Shown here: one piece after another, positions 1 through 5,003 of the stretch
Layout of the letters: each line of letters begins with the position of its first letter
Numbering within the stretch: position 1 is the stretch's first letter
Source: Lachnospiraceae bacterium
Lineage (GTDB): Bacteria; Bacillota_A; Clostridia; Lachnospirales; Lachnospiraceae
DNA length: 5,286 nucleotides
NCBI GenBank assembly: GCA_003446335.1
Contig: DMAZ01000007.1
Coordinates: 1 to 5,286, forward strand
Direction: 5' to 3'
Made by a program: the position numbers and the translations under genes
The notes under the pieces: generated by a model
What the model saw: only the letters and a program-made list of their open reading frames with translations
Databases searched by the model: none
Told to the model about the DNA's origin: nothing

Positions 1-241
1 ATACGGGATCACGGACATATCCTTCTGGGCATATTCCATCGGAACATTTATATTCATGATCCCGGGGACGGCAATGTACACCATCGGGTTTGCCGGGCTT
101 GCGGATAGTGAACACAGATTGCTTTACATAGGCATTGCTGTTCTGATTGCGATTATCGCCTTCGGGACTGCAGCATTGCTGCGTAAAAAATACATTACAG
201 AAGAACCTTCTGACACCCAATCACAGGAGGAAGAAATATAA
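1..241 (+). CDS. TVP38/TMEM64 family membrane protein, C-terminal part (5' end outside window)
   Basis: Only the last 79 codons are visible, read in the frame that starts at base 2 and ends with TAA at 239-241. The segment resembles the C-terminal third of TVP38/TMEM64 (DedA/SNARE-associated superfamily) proteins. It has an amphipathic stretch followed by a hydrophobic segment with the family-like GTFIFMIPGTAMY motif (visible residues 14-26), a short polar loop, a last transmembrane helix (LLYIGIAVLIAIIAF region, about residues 40-60), then a charged tail (RKK, then an acidic EEEI end) that is probably cytoplasmic. Members of this superfamily are integral membrane proteins linked to lipid scrambling or transport and membrane homeostasis; the specific substrate is unknown. 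The next gene begins at the base directly after the stop, and its ribosome binding site lies inside this coding end, so the two are surely co-transcribed. A methionine at 56 is internal, not the start, because the motif continues upstream of it. A second member of the same family starts at 5003. Confidence 0.8.
   Translation, partial: YGITDISFWAYSIGTFIFMIPGTAMYTIGFAGLADSEHRLLYIGIAVLIAIIAFGTAALLRKKYITEEPSDTQSQEEEI
225..230 (+). promoter_or_regulatory. Ribosome binding site for the (Fe-S)-binding protein
   Basis: A perfect AGGAGG lies 11 bases before the ATG at 242, embedded in the last codons of the upstream TVP38 gene. It supports the start at 242 and close translational linkage of the two genes. 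Confidence 0.75.
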
Positions 242-1156
242 ATGACTGCGGATGCTACGAAATGCGTTCACTGTCACAAATGCCGTGACAACTGCGCCTT
301 TCTTCATAAATACAATATCGATATAGGAGACACGGAAAAGCTTAGGGAACTGGCTTTCCACTGTTTCCTGTGCGGCACCTGCTCGCGCGTATGTCCCGTG
401 GGCATAGACGGACGCGAAGTGGTGCTTGATTTCAGAAGGGAACTTGCCGGATCAGAGGAAGCAGGCTTTGAGATAAATAAATACAGAATGCTCCTGTGGG
501 AAAAGAAGAATTACAAGTTCAGAAACTACAGGAATGCACATGCAAAGTCGGTACTGTTCCCGGGCTGCAACTTTCCTTCGATGTATCCGAAGACTACAGC
601 GCTGCTGGTCAGTATGCTTCACGATGAAGCAGGTATAGGTGTTGCCTATGACTGTTGCGGCAAGCCGGTGGCTGAACTTGGGCTTACATCCGATGAGCAG
701 GCGATAGTCGAGGGAATAAACCGGAGACTTAACGATGCCGGTGCTGAAGAAGTAATAATGGTCTGTCCTAACTGCTACAGCTTTCTTAAAGACAGGCTGG
801 ATGTCAGGATAGTAAGCATCTATGAAAAGCTGAATGAACTTGGACTCGGTAACAGGATAGCGGGAGGATCTACCGTTTTTATGCCATGTCCTGACAGGGT
901 AAGCGGTGAGATGCTTGGCCAGATCGAAAGTGGATTTGCGGATAGAAGATTTGAACGCATTGAAACAGTCCAGTGCTGCGGGCTCGGAGGCAGCGCGGGG
1001 ATGCTTGAGAGCGGGCTTGCTCAAAACATGTCTTCTAAGCTAAAAGATAAAGGTAAAGTCAATGTGTACTGCGCCTCCTGTGCAGGCAAGCTGAAAAGAG
1101 ACGGTATACAGGATGTCAGACATATACTTACTGAGATACTCGGAACATATGAGTAA
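242..1156 (+). CDS. (Fe-S)-binding protein with two [4Fe-4S] ferredoxin motifs and two CCG (HdrB-type) domains
   Basis: This is a 304-residue soluble redox protein of the HdrD/GlpC/LutA-like superfamily. The N-terminus carries two cubane-cluster motifs: C8-x2-C11-x2-C14-x3-C18 and C41-x2-C44-x2-C47-x3-C51-P. Two cysteine-rich CCG domains follow: C109...C138-C139-G...C175-x2-C178, and C216...C245-C246-G...C277-x2-C280. Both are complete, so each could hold a noncubane [4Fe-4S] cluster or disulfide-reducing site as in the HdrB subunit of heterodisulfide reductase. The family passes electrons to disulfides, quinones or flavin partners; the partner here is not visible. No membrane segment or signal peptide is seen, so it should be cytoplasmic or peripheral. 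The start is supported by AGGAGG at 225-230, and the gene abuts the TVP38 stop without a gap. Its place beside a glycosyltransferase fusion, an ArsR regulator and a sulfurtransferase suggests reduction of a thiol, persulfide or metalloid intermediate, which is inference. Alternative reading: a GlpC-like or lactate-utilisation-type subunit; no dehydrogenase partner is seen. Confidence 0.88.
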   Translation: MTADATKCVHCHKCRDNCAFLHKYNIDIGDTEKLRELAFHCFLCGTCSRVCPVGIDGREVVLDFRRELAGSEEAGFEINKYRMLLWEKKNYKFRNYRNAHAKSVLFPGCNFPSMYPKTTALLVSMLHDEAGIGVAYDCCGKPVAELGLTSDEQAIVEGINRRLNDAGAEEVIMVCPNCYSFLKDRLDVRIVSIYEKLNELGLGNRIAGGSTVFMPCPDRVSGEMLGQIESGFADRRFERIETVQCCGLGGSAGMLESGLAQNMSSKLKDKGKVNVYCASCAGKLKRDGIQDVRHILTEILGTYE

Positions 1157-1174
1157 CCTGATACCGGAAAGTCT

Positions 1175-1207
1175 ATGATCAACAGGATGCTCACTAAACT
1201 GAAATGA
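1175..1207 (+). other. Possible 10-codon minicistron (MINRMLTKLK) between the Fe-S and glycosyltransferase genes
   Basis: The 47-base gap after the Fe-S gene contains ATG at 1175 followed by ten codons and TGA at 1205-1207, which overlaps the glycosyltransferase ATG (1204) in an ATGA arrangement. It is in the same frame as the upstream Fe-S gene, from which it is separated by the TAA at 1154-1156 and six sense codons. The upstream sequence is only weakly purine-rich (GGAAAG). It could be a coupling leader, a remnant of a longer Fe-S protein, or chance. Confidence 0.25.
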
Positions 1208-2553
1208 ATAATAAGGAACTGCACCGCAGAGCCGTGATACTTTTCACGAGAATACCTGTACCGGGAGAGACCAAGACGAGGATGATGCCTTATCTTGATC
1301 CGGAAGAATGCGCCCAGCTGCAGACATGCTTCCTGAGGGATATTAACAGACAGCTTCGAAAGACCGGAGCGGATCTGTTCGTTTGCTATACAGGCGGCAA
1401 AAGCACCGGCATGCTCAGAAAGATCTGTGGCAGAAAAGCGGTTTATATAGAGCAGCGCGGAGACGGGCTGGGTGAAAGGATGAATAACGCTTTCACTGAC
1501 GTTCTGGAACGTGGATATGAAAGCTGTGTTCTGACAGGCTCAGACATACCGGAACTAAGAGCTGACGATGTGAATGAGGCTTTTACTTCGCTGGAACATG
1601 AGGATGTTGTGACAGGCCCATCTGCGGACGGTGGTTACTATCTCATAGGAATGCGCGGGCTGCATCCTGCGCTCTTTGAGAACAAGGCTTATGGCCATGC
1701 AAGCGTGCTTGAAGACCTTGAGGAGACGATCAGACAAGATGGCCTTTCATCATGCAGGATTAGAATGCTACCGGACATGGATACCCGTGAGGACCTCGCG
1801 GGGTACAGAAGGCGCATGAGAAGCGACAGCAGGCTGAGGCACTCTGAGACCGGAAGGTTCCTGAGAGATCACGCGACGGTATCGCTCATCGTGCCGGTAT
1901 ATAACGAAGAAAAAACGATAGACCATACTGTCCGGAGATTGATGGACCTGCAGGACAAATGCGAGGTCATCATCGTAGATGGAGGCAGTATGGACGATAC
2001 GATCGCTCATATTCCGGCAGAGCTGCGTCTTATACATGGCCCAAAAGGAAGGGCGCTTCAGATGAATGCGGGAGCTGCGCAGGCAAGCGGAGATATTCTT
2101 TTCTTCCTGCACTGCGACAGTGAGCTGCCAAAGGATCCGTTAGGAGAGATCCGCCGGGTGATGTCCCGGTATGAAGCGGGTTGCTTCGGCATAGCTTTTC
2201 ATTCCCGGCACTTTTTCATGCTGACCAACAAGCTGATATCCAACGGCAGGGCAAGATGCCACGGGATAATGTTCGGCGATCAGGGCATCTTCATGACGCG
2301 CGAATTATTTGTGGAAGCGGGAGGATTCCCGGAACTGCCGATCATGGAAGACTATCAGTTTTCTCTTACACTTCGTAAAATGGGAGTCCGGCCGGGAATG
2401 ACCAGGCACAGGATATATACATCGGACAGGCGGTATCCGGCAAAGACAATCCCGAAGCTGAAGCTTATGCACAAAATGTACCGTCTCAGAAAGAGATACA
2501 AAGCAGGTGTGCCTGCGGATGAGATCGCGAAAGAATACAGAGACATAAGATAA
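1204..2553 (+). CDS. Fused glycosyltransferase: DUF2064/TIGR04282-type domain plus GT2/TIGR04283-type domain
   Basis: This 449-residue cytoplasmic protein joins two families normally encoded separately. Residues about 9-205 match the DUF2064/TIGR04282 family (GT-A-like fold): AVILFTRIPVPGETKTRM near 10-27, GSDIPEL at 112-118 and ADGGYYLIG at 141-149. Residues about 225-449 match the TIGR04283 GT2 family: VSLIVPVYNEE at 226-236, VIIVDGGSMDDT at 255-266, GRALQMNAGA at 282-291, the metal/nucleotide-sugar motif FLHCDSELP at 301-309, FGDQGIF at 357-363 and MEDYQFS at 381-387. Both domains look intact. These families are known from loci of the radical SAM/selenodomain protein and are currently named arsenosugar-biosynthesis glycosyltransferases; the sugar donor and acceptor are not established from sequence. 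An in-frame TAA at 1195-1197 makes ATG 1204 the first possible start. There is no good Shine-Dalgarno: AGGA at 1184-1187 is 16 bases away. Initiation may therefore depend on coupling. A GTG at codon 11 (1234) is an alternative but would cut into the first beta strand. The kinase gene follows after 15 bases in the same frame. Confidence 0.88.
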   Translation: MNNKELHRRAVILFTRIPVPGETKTRMMPYLDPEECAQLQTCFLRDINRQLRKTGADLFVCYTGGKSTGMLRKICGRKAVYIEQRGDGLGERMNNAFTDVLERGYESCVLTGSDIPELRADDVNEAFTSLEHEDVVTGPSADGGYYLIGMRGLHPALFENKAYGHASVLEDLEETIRQDGLSSCRIRMLPDMDTREDLAGYRRRMRSDSRLRHSETGRFLRDHATVSLIVPVYNEEKTIDHTVRRLMDLQDKCEVIIVDGGSMDDTIAHIPAELRLIHGPKGRALQMNAGAAQASGDILFFLHCDSELPKDPLGEIRRVMSRYEAGCFGIAFHSRHFFMLTNKLISNGRARCHGIMFGDQGIFMTRELFVEAGGFPELPIMEDYQFSLTLRKMGVRPGMTRHRIYTSDRRYPAKTIPKLKLMHKMYRLRKRYKAGVPADEIAKEYRDIR

Positions 2554-2568
2554 AGACAAGTACCCGAA

Positions 2569-3630
2569 TTGGATAGGATCATAGGACTGGGCAATTTAAT
2601 AAGATCACCTGAATACCGGAGAGCGCTTTCTCTCCCGGATGAGGTGAGCGAAGAGTACAGCCTGCTTGCACAGGGTGAGTATAACGTCAATTACAGCTTT
2701 ACCCACCCGGTTGACGGCAGAAAACTGCTTCTGAGGGTGAACTGCGGAAGCCAGATGCATCTTGAGGATCAGATCGGATACGAATATCGCGCTCTGAAGA
2801 TGCTTCACGGTTCCGGAAGGACCCCGGAAGTGCTCTATTCGGATGGTTCCCGCAAGCACCTCGATCACGGCATACTCGTGATGGAAGAGTTGCCCGGACA
2901 TCCCCTGGATTACATAACCGAGCTTGATATCGCTGCAGAGATACTGGCAGATATTCACAGTCTCAAAGTCCCTGAAAGCATGATACCTGCGCCTGGGGAC
3001 AGCAGCGGAAGCAGAACGCTTATCGCTCCTGAGGATCCGCTCGGGGCGATACTTGAAGAATGCGAGCAGATGGTATCAACATACATGGAGTCTCCGCTCG
3101 GTGATCCCATGACAAAACACAGTATAAGGATGTTGCTGGATAAAGCCTGGGATCTGAAAAACTCTTCAGGCATGTCACCTGCGGACAGCGCTTACAGGTG
3201 CTGCATCAACACTGAACTCAATTCGACCAATTTCCTCATCAATGAAAAGGGGAAGCGCAGCTACCTGATCGACTGGGAAAAGCCACTGTACGGCGATCCG
3301 GCGCAGGACCTGGGACATTTTCTGGCTCCGACGACAACATTCTGGAAAACAGATGTTATACTGAACGAAGAGGAGATGGACTCTTTTGTGCAGGAGTATA
3401 TCAGGCGGGTGGACGGACGCTTCGACACATCGGGGATAGCGGAACGCACACGCCTGTTCACGACGATAACCTGCCTTAGGGGCATAACATGGTGCGCGAT
3501 GGCCTGGGTCGAGTACAGGATGCCGGGAAGGACGCTCACCAATGAGAGCACCGCTCGAAAGCTTGATCAGTATCTGGGTGAAGAGTTCCTGAAAAAGATA
3601 AGAACGATCCTGAAGAAGGGAGATAAATAA
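2569..3630 (+). CDS. APH/choline-kinase-like phosphotransferase with atypical catalytic loop
   Basis: This 353-residue protein has the aminoglycoside/choline kinase (APH) fold. Visible landmarks are a nucleotide-binding loop (LAQGEYNVNYSF, 33-44), a beta-3 strand LLLRVN (53-58), a probable alpha-C glutamate (E72 in GYEYRAL), the hinge VMEELPG (104-110), a catalytic-loop equivalent CINTELNSTNFLI (212-224), and a DFG-equivalent LIDWEKPLYGDPAQDLGHF (233-251). The usual HGD at the catalytic loop is replaced by N214-T215-E216, while the metal-binding N221 and D235 are kept. The substrate is unknown; a small molecule such as a sugar, amino alcohol or lipid precursor is more likely than a drug, given the pathway neighbours. 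The start is TTG with no clear Shine-Dalgarno, 15 bases after the glycosyltransferase stop and in the same frame. GTG at 2644 is an alternative that still precedes the nucleotide loop. The stop at 3628-3630 lies one base before the arsR start. It is probably the kinase step of the same pathway as the fused glycosyltransferase (inference). Confidence 0.8.
   Translation: MDRIIGLGNLIRSPEYRRALSLPDEVSEEYSLLAQGEYNVNYSFTHPVDGRKLLLRVNCGSQMHLEDQIGYEYRALKMLHGSGRTPEVLYSDGSRKHLDHGILVMEELPGHPLDYITELDIAAEILADIHSLKVPESMIPAPGDSSGSRTLIAPEDPLGAILEECEQMVSTYMESPLGDPMTKHSIRMLLDKAWDLKNSSGMSPADSAYRCCINTELNSTNFLINEKGKRSYLIDWEKPLYGDPAQDLGHFLAPTTTFWKTDVILNEEEMDSFVQEYIRRVDGRFDTSGIAERTRLFTTITCLRGITWCAMAWVEYRMPGRTLTNESTARKLDQYLGEEFLKKIRTILKKGDK
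3616..3622 (+). promoter_or_regulatory. Ribosome binding site for the ArsR-type regulator
   Basis: AAGGGAG lies inside the last codons of the phosphotransferase gene, 9 bases before the ATG at 3632. It fixes the regulator's start and places it in the upstream operon. Confidence 0.65.
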
Positions 3631-3631
3631 T

Positions 3632-3955
3632 ATGAAAAGCGAAGAGAGAAAAAGAGCGGATCTGTTTAAGGCGCTTGCTGATGAGAACCGCCTCCGGATC
3701 CTGAGAATGCTGCAGGAGGGCGAGCGATGCGCGTGCGAACTGCTCGATGAACTGCAGATCGGGCAGTCAACTCTATCACATCATATGAAAATACTGTGTG
3801 ATTCGGAACTGGTTGAGGACCGGAAACAAGGCAGGTGGATCTATTACTCCATTTCAGAAGAAAAAGCGGAGAAATTCAAGGAAATGGTCGGATCGATGCT
3901 GATCGTGACTCCAATAGATCATACGGAAAACCAGAAGAGGTGCTGCGGAGAATAA
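3632..3955 (+). CDS. ArsR/SmtB-family winged-helix repressor, probably arsenic- or thiol-responsive
   Basis: This 107-residue protein is the usual length for ArsR/SmtB regulators, which bind DNA as dimers and release it when a metal(loid) binds. Landmarks are LFKALADENRLRILRML (11-27), then the alpha-3 type sensor segment ERCACELL (31-38) with C33 and C35, which aligns with the ELCVCDLC site of the R773 ArsR (the third cysteine position is L38 here). A recognition helix around QSTLSHHMKIL (45-55) and a beta-wing around GRWIYYSI (67-74) follow. C56 and a terminal C104-C105 pair add further thiols. The CxC suggests As(III)/Sb(III) or a related soft ligand, but the ligand is inferred. Translation starts one base after the phosphotransferase stop with a good ribosome binding site, so it is the last gene of its operon. 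A palindrome that could be its operator begins three bases after its stop, suggesting that it also controls the downstream lipoprotein operon. Confidence 0.9.
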   Translation: MKSEERKRADLFKALADENRLRILRMLQEGERCACELLDELQIGQSTLSHHMKILCDSELVEDRKQGRWIYYSISEEKAEKFKEMVGSMLIVTPIDHTENQKRCCGE

Positions 3956-3957
3956 AA

Positions 3958-3987
3958 TCTATATATCGATAATTATACATATATAGA
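3958..3987. promoter_or_regulatory. 30-bp imperfect palindrome, candidate ArsR operator
   Basis: The outer arms TCTATATAT (3958-3966) and ATATATAGA (3979-3987) are perfect inverted repeats. The centre ATAATTAT (3969-3976) is itself palindromic about the same axis. Only the two pairs 3967/3978 and 3968/3977 fail, so 13 of 15 pairs match. Being almost pure A/T with no following U-run, it is a poor terminator and fits the long AT-rich dyads bound by ArsR/SmtB repressors. It lies directly after the arsR stop and upstream of the likely promoter of the lipoprotein operon. Because the region is AT-rich, some dyad symmetry could arise by chance. Confidence 0.5.
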
Positions 3988-4019
3988 AATATACAATAAT
4001 CAAACTCCTTTATATGTCT

Positions 4020-4025
4020 TATAAT
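4020..4025 (+). promoter_or_regulatory. Candidate -10 box for the lipoprotein/TVP38 operon
   Basis: This is a perfect TATAAT, the best sigma-A-like -10 element in the gap. The hexamer 17 bases upstream (TAATCA, 3997-4002) matches the -35 consensus at only three positions, so the promoter may be weak or need help. A transcript would begin near 4032, giving a leader of about 40 bases before the ATG at 4074. Confidence 0.45.
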
Positions 4026-4030
4026 TTTGT

Positions 4031-4055
4031 TGTTACCTTGATTCAATGGTCAACA
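4031..4055 (+). repeat. Second dyad / possible leader hairpin just upstream of the lipoprotein ribosome binding site
   Basis: TTGA (4038-4041) pairs with TCAA (4043-4046), ACC (4035-4037) with GGT (4048-4050), and TGTT (4031-4034) with AACA (4052-4055), with single-base bulges at 4047 and 4051. That is up to 11 pairs, fewer in RNA because the loop needs room. It coincides with the predicted transcription start, so it could be a second operator half-site array or a 5'-end RNA hairpin. It ends five bases before the Shine-Dalgarno. Confidence 0.35.
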
Positions 4056-4060
4056 CTATA

Positions 4061-4067
4061 AAGGAGG
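4061..4067 (+). promoter_or_regulatory. Strong ribosome binding site for the rhodanese lipoprotein
   Basis: AAGGAGG lies 6 bases before the ATG at 4074. It is the strongest Shine-Dalgarno in the window and supports high translation of this gene relative to those in the upstream operon. Confidence 0.8.
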
Positions 4068-4073
4068 AATACG

Positions 4074-5003
4074 ATGAAAAAACTAATTATTGTGTTATTG
4101 TCTCTTGTGATGGCCGTATCGCTTTCCGCATGCTCCGGAGGATCCGAAGCTGAGCCGGAAGAGGGATCGGAACAGACTGTCGCTGAAAGCGTGTTCACAG
4201 GGAATTACGTAGTAAGCGCGGATTATGTCAAAGAGAATCTGGACAACATTCTTCTGTACGATGCGCGTGGGGAAGAAGCTGCAGCAGAAGGAACGATAGC
4301 TCAGGCTGTACCTGTTGCATGGCAGTACTTCGCAACATGCGAGGATGGAGCTACGGGAGACGCGAACTGGGGCTGCATACTCGATCCTGAAAGACTCAGC
4401 GCGAGACTCGGAGAGAAGGGCTTTGACAAAGACAAAGAGATAGTTATCTTCGCAGCCGCTGATCAGGGATGGGGAGATGACGGAAGGATCGCATGGGAAC
4501 TGATAGCTGCAGGCTATACGAACGTAAAAATCGTTGATGGCGGATATAATGCCCTCGTAGCAGCCGGTCTTGAGACATCCAATGGAGGAGCAGAGCCTGT
4601 TCCTGTCGAAGTGACGATCGAGTCGATCGACCAGACACATGTTATCAATACAGATGAGCTCGTTTCGGATTATGATCAGTATAAGATCGTCGATGCTCGC
4701 GCAGATGAAGAGTACAACGGAGAAGTATTGTACGGAGAGTCCAAGGGCGGACATCTCCCGGGCGCTATCCATATTCCGTTCGGGTCACTCTTTGATGAAA
4801 ACGGCATGCTCAAGAGCAATGAAGAATTGACCGCGATATTTGAGGAAGCCGGACTTGAGAAGGATGACAAAATCGTTACATACTGCACAGCGGGTATCAG
4901 ATCTGCATTTATGCAGCTGATAATGGAAGACTGCGGTTATGGTAATGTAAAGAACTACGATGAGTCCTTCTACAGATGGTCGGCAGTTCAGGATGTTGAA
5001 TAA
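4074..5003 (+). CDS. Tandem-rhodanese sulfurtransferase lipoprotein
   Basis: This 309-residue precursor has a type II signal peptide: MKK, a hydrophobic core, and the lipobox LSAC with C20 as the lipidated residue. A Gly/Ser/Glu-rich linker (21-40) follows. It should be anchored on the outer face of the cytoplasmic membrane. Two rhodanese domains follow. The first (about 46-170) has LLYDARGEE (60-68) and VKIVDGGYNAL (151-161), but its active-loop region (VIFAAADQGWGDDGR, 124-138) lacks a cysteine, as expected for the inactive half of tandem thiosulfate/mercaptopyruvate sulfurtransferases. The second (about 188-305) has KIVDARADEEYNGE (204-217), GHLPGAIHIPFGS (226-238) and the active-site loop YCTAGIR with C271. 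The reaction is transfer of sulfane sulfur through a C271 persulfide; the donor and acceptor are unknown, and CTAGIR is neither the classical CRKGVT nor CGSGVT loop. C89 and C101 in the first domain could form a disulfide. It is the first gene of a new operon, and its stop overlaps the TVP38 start in TAATG. The ArsR context suggests a role in extracytoplasmic thiol or metalloid chemistry. Confidence 0.88.
   Translation: MKKLIIVLLSLVMAVSLSACSGGSEAEPEEGSEQTVAESVFTGNYVVSADYVKENLDNILLYDARGEEAAAEGTIAQAVPVAWQYFATCEDGATGDANWGCILDPERLSARLGEKGFDKDKEIVIFAAADQGWGDDGRIAWELIAAGYTNVKIVDGGYNALVAAGLETSNGGAEPVPVEVTIESIDQTHVINTDELVSDYDQYKIVDARADEEYNGEVLYGESKGGHLPGAIHIPFGSLFDENGMLKSNEELTAIFEEAGLEKDDKIVTYCTAGIRSAFMQLIMEDCGYGNVKNYDESFYRWSAVQDVE

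Noticed and set aside
452..1024. 190-codon open frame on the minus strand opposite the Fe-S protein gene
   Set aside because: It overlaps the two CCG domains of a convincing gene, has no family resemblance and no start signal, so it is a shadow frame.
3691..3720. CCTCC...GGAGG inverted repeat within arsR
   Set aside because: The stem is five bases with a loop of about 20, inside conserved coding sequence, and is within what chance gives.
3956..4010. Intrinsic terminator after arsR
   Set aside because: The only hairpin is almost pure A/T and is not followed by a U-run, so it is a weak terminator candidate. It is better read as an operator. How the left operon ends is unclear, and readthrough into the second operon is possible.
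4057..4062. TATAAA as a -10 box for the lipoprotein gene
   Set aside because: It overlaps the Shine-Dalgarno. A transcript would start only a few bases before the ATG, and no -35 lies at suitable spacing (TTGTTA is 21 bases away).
4095..4772. 225-codon open frame on the minus strand opposite the rhodanese lipoprotein gene
   Set aside because: It is fully antisense to a well-supported gene, has no recognisable domain, and its low-complexity Ser/Arg/Ile composition fits a reverse-complement shadow. No ribosome binding site or promoter supports it.
239..5003. All six visible stop codons are TAA
   Set aside because: The sample is too small to suggest a changed genetic code, and TAA preference is common in Bacillota.
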